64,000 nt of DNA from Spirochaetaceae bacterium. Lineage in GTDB: Bacteria; Spirochaetota; Spirochaetia; SZUA-6; Bin103. Within the stretch, counting starts at the first letter, position 1. Each line of letters opens with the position of its first letter. Positions 51,943-59,544 of this stretch are shown piece after piece. Below the pieces are notes generated by a model that was not told the DNA's origin, did no database searches, and was given only the letters and a program-made list of their open reading frames with translations. Both the position numbers and the translations under genes were made by a program. The stretch is taken from positions 1 to 64,000 of the forward strand of contig JAPPKD010000287.1 of the NCBI GenBank assembly GCA_028820215.1, given 5' to 3'.

Positions 51943-54021
51943 CTATCCGTCCTCCGGCGCCTCGGCCGGCAGGGTGAGGATGAGGTTGTCGTGCCGATCC
52001 ACGGTCAGTTGCACCCCGTCCGGAACGAAGGTGGTGGAATCGAGCTCCTCGATCACGGCCGGACCGCTCAGCTCGATGCCCGCCCGCAACCGGTCGCGGC
52101 GGTAGCCGGCTCCTGCGGGACCGCGGGTTGCGCCTGACGCGCTGGCGGCGCCTGACGCGCTGGCGGCGGCTGCGGCGGGCGGCGCCAGGGGGGGCGGTGG
52201 TTCCGCCGCGGTCTCGGCGAGCGACACCTTGAGATGCACCAGCTCCACGGGGTGCTCGGGGAACTGGTAGCCGAAGAACTCCTCGTGGCGGCGGTGGAAA
52301 CGCTCGACCGCCGCGGGCAGCCCGTCCGCGAACCGGTACTCCACGTCCTGCTCGTAGTTCTGCTGCGCGTAGCGCATGCTCAGGCCGAGGCGCTCGCGCG
52401 GTGCGCCGCGCAGCCCCTCAGCGTCGATCTCGCTTCGCGCGGCGTCCAGCATGACGCGAAAACGCGCGGCCAGCTCCGCATCGTCCACCGCCGAGTGGCG
52501 CACACCCAGGGTTTGCACCCGCTCCACCCGCAGCCGCGCCAGCGCGGCTCCGAACGCCGAGCACAAACCGGGATGCGGCGGCACCACGACCCGGCGCATC
52601 CCCAGCTTGGCGGCAATGGCCGCGGCGTGCAGCGGCCCGGCGCCGCCGAAGGCGACGAGCACGAAGTCGCGTGGATCGATCCCGCGTTCGATGGTCAACA
52701 GGCGGATCGCGTTGGTCATGTTCTCGTCGGCAAGGTCGACGATGGCGCGCGCCGCCGCTTCCCGCTGCAGTCCCAGCGACCGCGCCAGCGGGTCGATCAC
52801 CGCAGCCGCGCGCTCGGGGTGCAGCCGCAGCTCTCCGCCAAGGAAGAACTCGGGGTTGAGCCGGCCGAGCACGAGGTTGGCGTCGGTCACGGTGGCGGCG
52901 TCGCCACCGGCGCCGTAGCAGCCGGGACCTGGCCGGGCGCCTGCGCTTTCCGGTCCTACGCTGAGCATGCCGCCCTTGTCGATGCGGGCGATGGACCCGC
53001 CGCCGGCGCCGAGCGTGCGCACCTCAATCACGGGAATCGCCACCGGCAGGCCCCACTCGATCTCGTACTCGGTGGTGAACTGCGGCTCGCCGTCCAGCAG
53101 CAGGCCCACGTCGCAGCTCGTGCCCCCCATGTCGAGGGTGATCGCCTGCCCGAAGCCCGCCTCGCGCGCGAATTGGGCGCCGCCGATCACGCCTCCGGCG
53201 AGCCCTGAGAGCAGCAGGTCGACCGGCCGTTCGGGCGCCTGGGTGAGCCCGGTGGTGCCGCCGTCGGACTTGAGCAGCGAACAGGGGCCGCTCACGTGGC
53301 GTTCGCGCAGCGCCGCGCCGACGCTTCGGCAGTAGCCGCTCAGCAACGGCTTCAGGTAGGCGTCGGCGAGGGTGGTGCTGGAGCGCTCGTACTCGCGCCA
53401 CAGCGGCGCGACCCGGTGCGAGAGGGAGACCGGGATGGAGGGAAAGCGCCGCTCCAGGAACGCGCCGAGCGCAAGCTCATGGGCCGGGTTGAGATAGGAG
53501 AACAGCAGGCAGACCGCGATCGCGTCGGCGCCGCGCTCGGCGATCTGCGCCGCGAGCTGCTTCATGGCCGTGGCCTCCAGCGGCACCACCACCTCGCCCT
53601 GGGCGTCGATCCGCTCGGCCACGGGCAGGCAGCTTCGGCGCCGGACCAGCGGCCGCGGCTTCCGCCAGTGCAGGTCGTACTCGCTCTTGCGGTTGATGCG
53701 CTGAATGAACGGGATGTCCTCGAACCCCGCTGTGGTCACGTACAGCACCTCGGCCCCGCGGCGCTGCAGCACCGTGTTGGTGGCCACCGTGGTGCCGTGC
53801 ACGATGCGCTCGATGGCGGCACCCGGAACCGAGGCCTTGTCCAGCACCTGGAGCAGTGCGCCCAGCGGAGCGTCGGGTGTGGACGGGGCCTTGGCGATGC
53901 GCACGGATCCGTCCGCGCCGAGCGCCACCAGATCCGTGAATGTGCCGCCGGTGTCGATGCCCAGCGCCAGCGAGCCCGCGGGCGATTGCTTCACCCCGTT
54001 CGCACCTGATTCGTCGCTCAC
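51943..54021 (-). CDS. hyuA: Hydantoinase A/oxoprolinase subunit
   Basis: A 692-residue HyuA of the actin-like ATPase fold. LGIDTGGTFTDLVAL is the phosphate-1 loop. IVHGTTVATNTVLQRRGAEV, LDMGGTSCDVGLL and VAFGGAGPLHAAAIA are hallmark blocks. It provides ATP hydrolysis for ring opening of hydantoin/oxoproline-type substrates with HyuB. A short Ala/Ser/Gly linker near residue 620 (AAAAASASGAASASGATRG) contains a small repeat. hyuB lies downstream at 43061-41289 on the same strand, separated by the sulfation cluster. hyuB has an in-frame TAG, so the enzyme may be non-functional. Confidence 0.92.
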   Translation of the reverse strand: MSDESGANGVKQSPAGSLALGIDTGGTFTDLVALGADGSVRIAKAPSTPDAPLGALLQVLDKASVPGAAIERIVHGTTVATNTVLQRRGAEVLYVTTAGFEDIPFIQRINRKSEYDLHWRKPRPLVRRRSCLPVAERIDAQGEVVVPLEATAMKQLAAQIAERGADAIAVCLLFSYLNPAHELALGAFLERRFPSIPVSLSHRVAPLWREYERSSTTLADAYLKPLLSGYCRSVGAALRERHVSGPCSLLKSDGGTTGLTQAPERPVDLLLSGLAGGVIGGAQFAREAGFGQAITLDMGGTSCDVGLLLDGEPQFTTEYEIEWGLPVAIPVIEVRTLGAGGGSIARIDKGGMLSVGPESAGARPGPGCYGAGGDAATVTDANLVLGRLNPEFFLGGELRLHPERAAAVIDPLARSLGLQREAAARAIVDLADENMTNAIRLLTIERGIDPRDFVLVAFGGAGPLHAAAIAAKLGMRRVVVPPHPGLCSAFGAALARLRVERVQTLGVRHSAVDDAELAARFRVMLDAARSEIDAEGLRGAPRERLGLSMRYAQQNYEQDVEYRFADGLPAAVERFHRRHEEFFGYQFPEHPVELVHLKVSLAETAAEPPPPLAPPAAAAASASGAASASGATRGPAGAGYRRDRLRAGIELSGPAVIEELDSTTFVPDGVQLTVDRHDNLILTLPAEAPEDG

Positions 54022-54078
54022 GTCACTCGCAGTTCATACGCGTCGAAGCGGGAGCTTGCAACACGCGGCGACGCGAGT

Positions 54079-54113
54079 CTGAGGTATGGTATGAGCGAGG
54101 TGGGCATTGGCAC
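54079..54113 (+). repeat. 35-base relic of the coiled-coil gene start
   Basis: Bases 54079-54113 match, with few changes, the start regions of the genes at 33628 and 40644, including the ATG (54091) and the first codons MSEVG. One extra T after GGGCAT shifts the frame, and similarity ends after about 35 bases. It is a truncated third copy without a coding region. Confidence 0.75.
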
Positions 54114-54291
54114 TCGAATTCCAAGCCTGTTCGCATGTATTGATAAATGATTATCATAATAGATGAATAGGCTGGTTATATATGAGAAACGATTATCATG
54201 TAGAGCGGGCCGTTCAGGAGGATAAGGAGCGGTTCTGGAGGCTCCTTTCCACCATGAGGCGAACCTTGACCCCGTCGCCGGAAGGCTGACG
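54114..54291. promoter_or_regulatory. AT-rich intergenic patch with two GATTATCAT motifs
   Basis: This stretch is far more AT-rich than the rest of the window. GATTATCAT occurs at 54149-54157 and again at 54191-54199. The first lies in a perfect 5-1-5 palindrome, ATGATTATCAT (54147-54157), which resembles half of a Fur box. The motifs lie upstream of the fpg-like gene. Iron-dependent control is a guess; a foreign DNA scar is the other option. Confidence 0.45.
54182..54289 (+). CDS. Possible 35-residue peptide
   Basis: An ATG at 54182 opens 35 codons (MRNDYHVERAVQEDKERFWR and a basic tail) ending two bases before the glycosylase ATG. The peptide is charged and helical-looking. No ribosome site is obvious before it, although AGGAGGATAAGGAG lies inside it. 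It could be a leader peptide or chance; I do not recognise it. Confidence 0.25.
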   Translation: MRNDYHVERAVQEDKERFWRLLSTMRRTLTPSPEG

Positions 54292-55203
54292 ATGCCGGAG
54301 CTGCCGGATCTCCTGCTCTACCGCGATCATGTGCTGCGTCGCGTGGCGGGCGAGCGACTGCAGCGGGTGACGGTCGCCAGCCCCAGCCTCCTCAAGACCT
54401 ACGACCCTCCGCTGGCCGCTGCCTGCGGCGCGCGCGTCGAGTCGATCGAGCTGATCGGCAAGCGAATCGTGTTCGGCCTGGAGGGGGATCTGCACCTGGT
54501 CCTCCACCTGATGATCGCCGGGCGCCTGCGCTGGAAGGAGGGAGCATCCGCCGCGCCGATCCCGCGGCGCGTGGGGCTTGCGGCGTTCCGCTTCGACGCG
54601 GGCACCCTGATCCTCACCGAGCAGGGGTCCAAACGACGCGCGGCGCTTCATCTGCTGCGCGGAGCGCCCGCGCTGCGGGTGCTGGACCGGGGCGGCATCG
54701 ACGTGCTGGCCGCCGACGAGCCCGCGTTTCGCCAGGCGCTCCTGGCGGAGAACCACACCGTCAAACGGGCGCTCACCGATCCGCGACTCTGTTCCGGGAT
54801 CGGCAACGCCTACTCCGACGAGATCCTGCACGCCGCGGGGCTGTCGCCGCTGAAGTGGACCAGCCGGCTCACGGACGAGGAGCTCGGACGGCTGCATGCC
54901 GCGACGCGTCAGGTGCTGACCCTCTGGATCGAGCGGCTGCGCGAGCAGGCCGGCGACCGCTTCCCGGAGCGGGTCACGGCGTTCCGGCCGGAGATGGCCG
55001 TGCACGGCAAGTACGGCCAGCCGTGTCCACGCTGCGCCACGCCCGTGCAGCGCATCGTCTACGCCGACAACGAGTGCAACTACTGCCCGGAGTGCCAGAC
55101 CGGCGGCAAGCTGCTGGCGGACCGCGCGCTCTCGCGGCTGCTCAAGGGCGACTGGCCTCGCAGCCTGCAGGAGCTGGACGAACGGCGCACGCCACGCCAG
55201 TAG
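54292..55203 (+). CDS. Fpg/Nei-family DNA glycosylase
   Basis: A 303-residue formamidopyrimidine-DNA glycosylase/endonuclease VIII-type repair enzyme. After removal of Met, P1 and E2 (MPELPD) form the catalytic N-terminus. The beta-lobe Lys is in LIGKRIVFGLEG. RLCSGIGNAYSDEIL is the helix-two-turn-helix. The zinc finger uses CPRC and, after 16 residues, CPEC in NECNYCPECQTGGK. It excises oxidised bases and nicks abasic sites. MPELPDLLLYRDHV departs from the MPELPEVETVRRGL of MutM, so substrate preference may differ. Confidence 0.88.
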   Translation: MPELPDLLLYRDHVLRRVAGERLQRVTVASPSLLKTYDPPLAAACGARVESIELIGKRIVFGLEGDLHLVLHLMIAGRLRWKEGASAAPIPRRVGLAAFRFDAGTLILTEQGSKRRAALHLLRGAPALRVLDRGGIDVLAADEPAFRQALLAENHTVKRALTDPRLCSGIGNAYSDEILHAAGLSPLKWTSRLTDEELGRLHAATRQVLTLWIERLREQAGDRFPERVTAFRPEMAVHGKYGQPCPRCATPVQRIVYADNECNYCPECQTGGKLLADRALSRLLKGDWPRSLQELDERRTPRQ

Positions 55204-55235
55204 CCACGGGCCGCCGTGAGGCGCACATTCATTGC

Positions 55236-55907
55236 ATGAAAAGACCCATCCTGATCGTCATCATCGCCGTGGCGGGCGCCGCCGTGCTGGCGGCCGGCTG
55301 GTACCTGGGCTCGCCCCTGTTCATCAATCGCACCGTCTCCGAGGCGTTCCCGGTGGAGTTGCCGAGCGCCGACGATATGGACGACATGCCGGCCACGGAG
55401 ATCGAGGCAAAACGACGCGAGGCGCTGGCCAACCTGCCGCAGGGCGAAGCGTGGGAGGATCTGTCCGGCCGCGCGCAGCAGGAGATCCAGGACCGGGTCA
55501 TGGATTTCGCCGGCGCCATGCCCGATTCCGACATGGATGACGCGATGCCGGGCGGCGCATCCCCGGAGCGCCTGGCGCAGGGTACCTTCATGGACGCCGA
55601 CCGCTTCCACAAGGGCTCGGGCAAGGCTCTCGTTTACCGTCTGGCGGACGGCGGCCTGCTGCTGCGGTTCGAGGAGTTCCGGGTCACCAACGGGCCGGAC
55701 CTGCACGTGCTGCTGGCCGAGAACGCGGAGCCGAAACGGCGCGACGAGTTGGGCGACTACATCGATCTGGGCTCGCTCAAGGGCAACGTCGGCAGTCAGA
55801 ACTACACGCTCGACGCCGGCACCGACGTCAGCAAGTACGGCAGCGTGGTCATCTACTGCATGCCGTTCCACGTCGTGTTCGCCACTGCCGCGCTTTCGAC
55901 GGAGTAG
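55236..55907 (+). CDS. DM13-domain exported protein
   Basis: A 223-residue protein with an N-terminal signal anchor (PILIVIIAVAGAAVLAAGWYL). An acidic, Met- and Asp-rich linker follows (PSADDMDDMPATE; PDSDMDDAMPGG), then a DM13 domain (about 110-220): GTFMDADRFHKGSGKALVY, LRFEEFRVTNGPDLHVLL, LGSLKGNVGSQNYTL and VVIYCMPFHVVFATA. DM13 domains may take part in redox or electron transfer; the conserved Cys near the C-terminus is present. The acidic linker could bind metal. A hairpin follows the stop by six bases. Confidence 0.8.
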   Translation: MKRPILIVIIAVAGAAVLAAGWYLGSPLFINRTVSEAFPVELPSADDMDDMPATEIEAKRREALANLPQGEAWEDLSGRAQQEIQDRVMDFAGAMPDSDMDDAMPGGASPERLAQGTFMDADRFHKGSGKALVYRLADGGLLLRFEEFRVTNGPDLHVLLAENAEPKRRDELGDYIDLGSLKGNVGSQNYTLDAGTDVSKYGSVVIYCMPFHVVFATAALSTE

Positions 55908-55912
55908 CGCCC

Positions 55913-55944
55913 CAGGAAGCCGGAGCCGCGGCTCCGCCTTCCTG
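55913..55944 (+). terminator. GC-rich hairpin after the DM13 gene
   Basis: 15-base arms (55913-55927 and 55930-55944) pair with one mismatch around a two-base loop, six bases after the stop. There is no T-tract, so this is a hairpin-type or factor-assisted terminator at best. It directly precedes the G/C homopolymer patch. Confidence 0.5.
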
Positions 55945-55967
55945 GCCCATCCCCTCCTCTGGCTCCG

Positions 55968-56160
55968 CGGGGGGTTGGGGGGGCCCCCGCCCCCCCCCGC
56001 GCCCACCACCCCGGGGGGGGGGGGGGGAGAAAAAAGGGGGCGCGCGCCCACCACAACCCCCCCCCCCCCCCGGCCGCCCGGCCCCCCCCGGGCGCCCCCC
56101 CCCCCCCCGGGGCGCGGGGGGGGGGGGCCCCGCCCCGCCGCCCCCCCCCCCCCCCCCCCC
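55968..56160. other. G/C homopolymer patch, probable assembly artefact
   Basis: About 190 bases consist almost only of G and C runs, some longer than 15. All frames give poly-Gly, poly-Pro or poly-Ala. A small frame starting at the GTG at 56207 (minus strand, MSECAGRQISYVSRDA), overlapping the stop of the DUF433 gene, runs into it and is lost. Low-quality consensus or a gap filled with noise is the simplest reading; a gene 5' end may be hidden here. Confidence 0.75.
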
Positions 56161-56203
56161 GCGTCGCGGGAGACATAGCTGATCTGCCGTCCTGCGCACT
56201 CAC

Positions 56204-56857
56204 TCACCGCGCCCGCTCCTCGAACAGGACGGCCGCCTCGACCTCGCCCGCGTCAAGATCCAGGCGTGCGCACGCAGCCGCCACGCTGCGCCCATCGTCC
56301 ACGAACGCGGCATGCACCTCGGCGGTCGGCACCGCGCGGCCGTCGAGCGACGGCCGTCCGCCGACCAGGCACGGGTCGATGACGACCAGGCCGTCCGTGC
56401 CGCACGGGTACCAGCGCTCGGCCGCACCCGACCCCGCATCGAATTCGATGCCGGCTCCGATGTCGACGATGTCGGCGGCGGCCGTCCACTGGCCGTCGGA
56501 GAGGAGCCGCAGCATGGCATCGCCGTAGGTGCGCGTGCGCAGGAAGACGCCGTGGCCGTCGGTGAAGAAATCGCGCGACGCGTAGTGGTCGACACCGAGC
56601 AGATGCCCGGCTTCGTCGAGCGCCGCGCGGAGCTGGCGCAACCGCAGTCCGCGCGCAAGGAACGGCGCGATGAACAGCACGTCGATCAGGTCCAGGAACG
56701 ACGCATGGGTGGACCTCTGCCCGGATTTGCTCGTGCGCAGCCAGCGCCGGACATGCGACGGCTTCAGCCCCGTCCAGCGCCCGACCTCCGCGGCCTCGTA
56801 GACCGCGGCCTTCCAGGGATCCGCCGCTTGGTCAGCCACGCCGCTACGGGGCATCAT
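56204..56857 (-). CDS. HTH-DUF433 antitoxin-like protein
   Basis: A 217-residue protein. Residues 20-45 (WKAAVYEAAEVGRWTGL, SHVRRWLR) form a MerR-like or winged helix-turn-helix. Residues 50-90 (THASFLDLIDVLFIAPFLAR, RQLRAALDEAG) are helical. The C-terminal 60 residues are a DUF433 domain (VVIDPCLVGGRPSLDGRAVP, AACARLDLDAGEVEAAVLFE). This is the VapB45-like full-length architecture, related to the partial protein at the left edge of the window. A PIN-like toxin would be expected downstream, but the homopolymer patch lies there. The start is ATG 56857 or the next codon, also ATG. Confidence 0.72.
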   Translation of the reverse strand: MMPRSGVADQAADPWKAAVYEAAEVGRWTGLKPSHVRRWLRTSKSGQRSTHASFLDLIDVLFIAPFLARGLRLRQLRAALDEAGHLLGVDHYASRDFFTDGHGVFLRTRTYGDAMLRLLSDGQWTAAADIVDIGAGIEFDAGSGAAERWYPCGTDGLVVIDPCLVGGRPSLDGRAVPTAEVHAAFVDDGRSVAAACARLDLDAGEVEAAVLFEERAR

Positions 56858-56913
56858 AGCCGGGGTCGCCGTCTGCCTTGAAGCATGGCCGACGATTGGC
56901 CGAGGTCGAGGTT

Positions 56914-58338
56914 TTGAAGCCATTGCTTTCCGCCGTGTCACGTCCGTCGTCGGTGATCGCCGCCGCGGCCCTGCTCTGGGGGTGCGCCGGGTTCTCGGAC
57001 CTCCAGGAGACCCGAACGTTCCTCGAAAGTTACGCCGTCGGCGAGTATGACGCCGCAAGCGCCGTGGTCGGCGGTGCTACCGGGCTGGACTACCCGGAGG
57101 GGCAACTCCTGAGCTCGCTGCACACCGCCATGGCGCTGCGCGCCGCGGGCAGGTTCGAAGCATCGCAGGTCGCGTTCGACCGGGCCGAGTCACAGCTCCT
57201 GTGGAAGTCCGACTCCATCGCCAGCGCCGAGGACCTGCTGGCGGCCGGCCTGACCCTGGTGGGCAACGACCTCATGGTGTCCTACCGGGGGACGATCTAC
57301 GAGGGTGTGCTGGTGAATACCTACAAGGCCACCAACGCGCTGATGATCGGCGACGCGGCGCGCGCCCGCGTGGAGCTCAACCGCGCTCACCAGCGGCAGG
57401 CGAACGCGGTCGATCAGCTTGGAGCCAAGGTTCGGGCGCTGCGCGCCGGGCAAGAGGAAGACGAGGACGAGCACCGCGAGAACATCGACCGGTCGCTGGA
57501 TGCGGCGATGGAAACCGACGGAGCGGTCGCCCGTCGTCTGAAGGCGGTCGAGTCGCTCGGCGAGTACCGGGATCTGCGCAATCCATTCACCGACTGGCTG
57601 CACGGCGTGTTCCGGCTCGCGACCGGCGAGGCCAACCGTGCATCCGACCTGCTCCGCAACGCCGCCGCCCTGGACGGCGCCCGCAACCGCCACGTCGTCG
57701 CCGACCTGACTGTCGCGGAGCGAGCCGCAAGCGGCGCGGCCGCGGCCGGTGACCGCGTGTGGGTCGTACACGAGGACGGCACCGGACCCTACCTCGACCA
57801 GTTCCGGTTCGACCTGCCGGTGTTCCTCTCCGAGGAGCGTTTCATCATCGTCTCCATGGCGCTGCCCGAGCTGCGCCCGGTCAGGACGGCGGCGGGTCCG
57901 TTGCGGATCAGCGCCGGCGGAGAGGAACACCGAACGGAGACACTCCTGAACGTCGACCGCTACGCCGCGACGGAGTTCCGCGCCGGGTACGACGGCGTCG
58001 TCGCCAAGGCGGTAGCCGGCACCGTGGTCCGCACCATCCTGCAGGTTGCGATCCAGGAGGAGACCAGGGACGCCGGCACGCTGGGATCGATCGTCGGGTT
58101 CGTCACGCCGATCGCCTCCGCAGTCGCCACCCAGGCCGACATCCGAAGCTGGCGCGCGCTGCCGCAGTCGATCGGAATCGCCAGCCTGCCGCGGCCTTCC
58201 GACGGCAAGATCCGGGTGTCCGCCGGCAGCCACACGGTGGACGTGACGCTGCCGAGCGGACGGTTCGTGCTGGTCCAGGTCAAGACAATCGTCCGTGGCG
58301 CGCCCCCAACCGTGCATGCGGCTGCGTTCGGAGGCTGA
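56914..58338 (+). CDS. COG3014-family lipoprotein
   Basis: A 474-residue lipoprotein. The signal peptide ends in the lipobox ALLWGCAGF. The mature part is helical and TPR-like in its first half (AASAVVGGATGLDYPEGQLL, TYKATNALMIGDAARARVEL). A beta-rich second half follows (DGTGPYLDQFRFDLPVF, FRAGYDGVVAKAVAGTVVRT). This is the COG3014 pattern; such genes occur next to lpoB-like genes, as here. The start is uncertain: the TTG at 56914, with GAGGT upstream, is preferred over TTG 56878. The role is likely in the outer-membrane/periplasm, perhaps in cell-wall synthesis control, but is not established. Confidence 0.75.
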   Translation: MKPLLSAVSRPSSVIAAAALLWGCAGFSDLQETRTFLESYAVGEYDAASAVVGGATGLDYPEGQLLSSLHTAMALRAAGRFEASQVAFDRAESQLLWKSDSIASAEDLLAAGLTLVGNDLMVSYRGTIYEGVLVNTYKATNALMIGDAARARVELNRAHQRQANAVDQLGAKVRALRAGQEEDEDEHRENIDRSLDAAMETDGAVARRLKAVESLGEYRDLRNPFTDWLHGVFRLATGEANRASDLLRNAAALDGARNRHVVADLTVAERAASGAAAAGDRVWVVHEDGTGPYLDQFRFDLPVFLSEERFIIVSMALPELRPVRTAAGPLRISAGGEEHRTETLLNVDRYAATEFRAGYDGVVAKAVAGTVVRTILQVAIQEETRDAGTLGSIVGFVTPIASAVATQADIRSWRALPQSIGIASLPRPSDGKIRVSAGSHTVDVTLPSGRFVLVQVKTIVRGAPPTVHAAAFGG

Positions 58339-58352
58339 ATTCGGCCGACAAT

Positions 58353-58384
58353 GGGACTATATTGGAGGGGGACTATATTGGAGG
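58353..58384 (+). repeat. 16-base tandem duplication at the lpoB ribosome site
   Basis: GGGACTATATTGGAGG occurs twice, back to back (58353-58368 and 58369-58384). Each copy carries a GGAGG; the second stands seven bases before the ATG at 58392. The TATATT could also serve as a -10-like element. The duplication doubles the ribosome site. Confidence 0.85.
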
Positions 58385-58391
58385 CATGCAG

Positions 58392-59042
58392 ATGAAATCG
58401 CTCGTCCAGTTCGCCGTGGGCGCCTGCGCGGCGCTCGCCCTGCTGATCGGTTGCGCTTCGCAGGACCCGGTGTACCTCGATCTGCGTCAGGCCAACGAGC
58501 CGCAGCCCAATCCGCCGCAGGTCGGCGAGCGGACCACGCTCGGCCTTGACTACCGCGACTTCGAGTTCGCTGCCGAGCAGGCGGTAGCCTCGTTCCTGGA
58601 CAGTCCCCTGTCCGTCAAGCCGGGCAGCGACGCGCCGTGGGTGATGGCGGTCAGCCGCATGGTCAACGACACGGCGCTCGACATCGATACCGATCAGCTC
58701 GTCAAGAAGATCAGGATCGACCTGCTGGAGAGCGGCCGGGTCATCGCCACCACCGCCGTGGGGGTGGACGATCCCGAGGATCCGTTGATCGCCAAGGTCC
58801 GCGAGCTGCAGAAAGACAAGCTGTTCAACCAGGACACCGTCGCCAAGGACGGCACCGTGGTGGCTCCCGACCTGAGCCTGTCGGGCAAGATCATCCAGCG
58901 CACCAACCGCGTCGGCGACGCCCAGCAGGTCGACTACTACTTCCAGCTCACCGCCACCAACATCGAGACCGGTCTGGCGTACTGGGAGTTCGAGCAGGTG
59001 ATCGTCAAGCTGGGCAGCAACCAGAGATTCTCCTGGCAGTAG
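58392..59042 (+). CDS. LpoB-family lipoprotein (penicillin-binding-protein activator)
   Basis: A 216-residue outer-membrane-type lipoprotein. The signal peptide FAVGACAALALLIGCAS has a clear lipobox. The mature domain (YRDFEFAAEQAVASFLDSPL, DQLVKKIRIDLLESGRVI, DLSLSGKIIQRTNRVGDAQQ, YYFQLTATNIETGLAYWEFE) matches the LpoB fold. In enterobacteria LpoB reaches across the periplasm to activate PBP1b. The ATG at 58392 is preferred over 58386 because of GGAGG spacing. It follows the COG3014 gene and precedes a small secreted protein, so all three are likely one operon. Confidence 0.85.
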   Translation: MKSLVQFAVGACAALALLIGCASQDPVYLDLRQANEPQPNPPQVGERTTLGLDYRDFEFAAEQAVASFLDSPLSVKPGSDAPWVMAVSRMVNDTALDIDTDQLVKKIRIDLLESGRVIATTAVGVDDPEDPLIAKVRELQKDKLFNQDTVAKDGTVVAPDLSLSGKIIQRTNRVGDAQQVDYYFQLTATNIETGLAYWEFEQVIVKLGSNQRFSWQ

Positions 59043-59049
59043 GCGCCGG

Positions 59050-59529
59050 ATGCCGAAACGCACGGTCGCCGCTTGCGCGCTCGGGCTGATCCTGGCCTGC
59101 GCCGCGAGCGCGCAGGCCGCGCCGGCGCCGCGCGAAACGGACTGGCAGCGGCTGTTCGCCTCCGAAGATGTCGCGGTCGCGATCCTGATCAGCCCGGACC
59201 GTCTCGATCCCGCGAAAGGCACCGCACGGCTGCAGGTTCGGCTGCTCGACGTGGCGACGGGGGAGGTCACCTGGGCCGGTTCGTTCGCAATGGAGCGGCT
59301 GCCACCGGACCGGCCCGCGCGGCGGACGGCGGAGTCCCCGCTCGATGAGCTTGCCCGGCGGATCGTCGATGCCATGTCCGGGCACCTCCAGCCGATCGTC
59401 GTTCATGGCGACGCCGACGGCGACGGCATACCCGACTACCTGAACCGCCGCGCGAATCCCGCCGACCACAACCGCGACGGCCTGCCCGACTATCTGAACC
59501 GGTACTTCCTGCGGCGCCGGCCCCTGTAA
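59050..59529 (+). CDS. Small secreted protein with Ca-binding-type repeats
   Basis: A 159-residue protein with signal peptide (ACALGLILACAASAQA, cleavage near 22-24). The middle is a mixed alpha/beta domain (ASEDVAVAILISPDRL, LLDVATGEVTWAGSF) that may be a short relative of the LpoB fold. The C-terminus has two thrombospondin-3-like acidic repeats, DADGDGIPDYLNRR and DHNRDGLPDYLNRY, typical calcium-binding sequences. It starts seven bases after the lpoB stop. I cannot assign a function; the periplasm or cell envelope is likely. Confidence 0.7.
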   Translation: MPKRTVAACALGLILACAASAQAAPAPRETDWQRLFASEDVAVAILISPDRLDPAKGTARLQVRLLDVATGEVTWAGSFAMERLPPDRPARRTAESPLDELARRIVDAMSGHLQPIVVHGDADGDGIPDYLNRRANPADHNRDGLPDYLNRYFLRRRPL

Positions 59530-59544
59530 TCGCGCCTCCGCCGG

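Noticed and set aside
55849..56207. Several glycine- and proline-rich small proteins across 55.85-56.2 kb
   Set aside because: They are translations of the G/C homopolymer patch in different frames.
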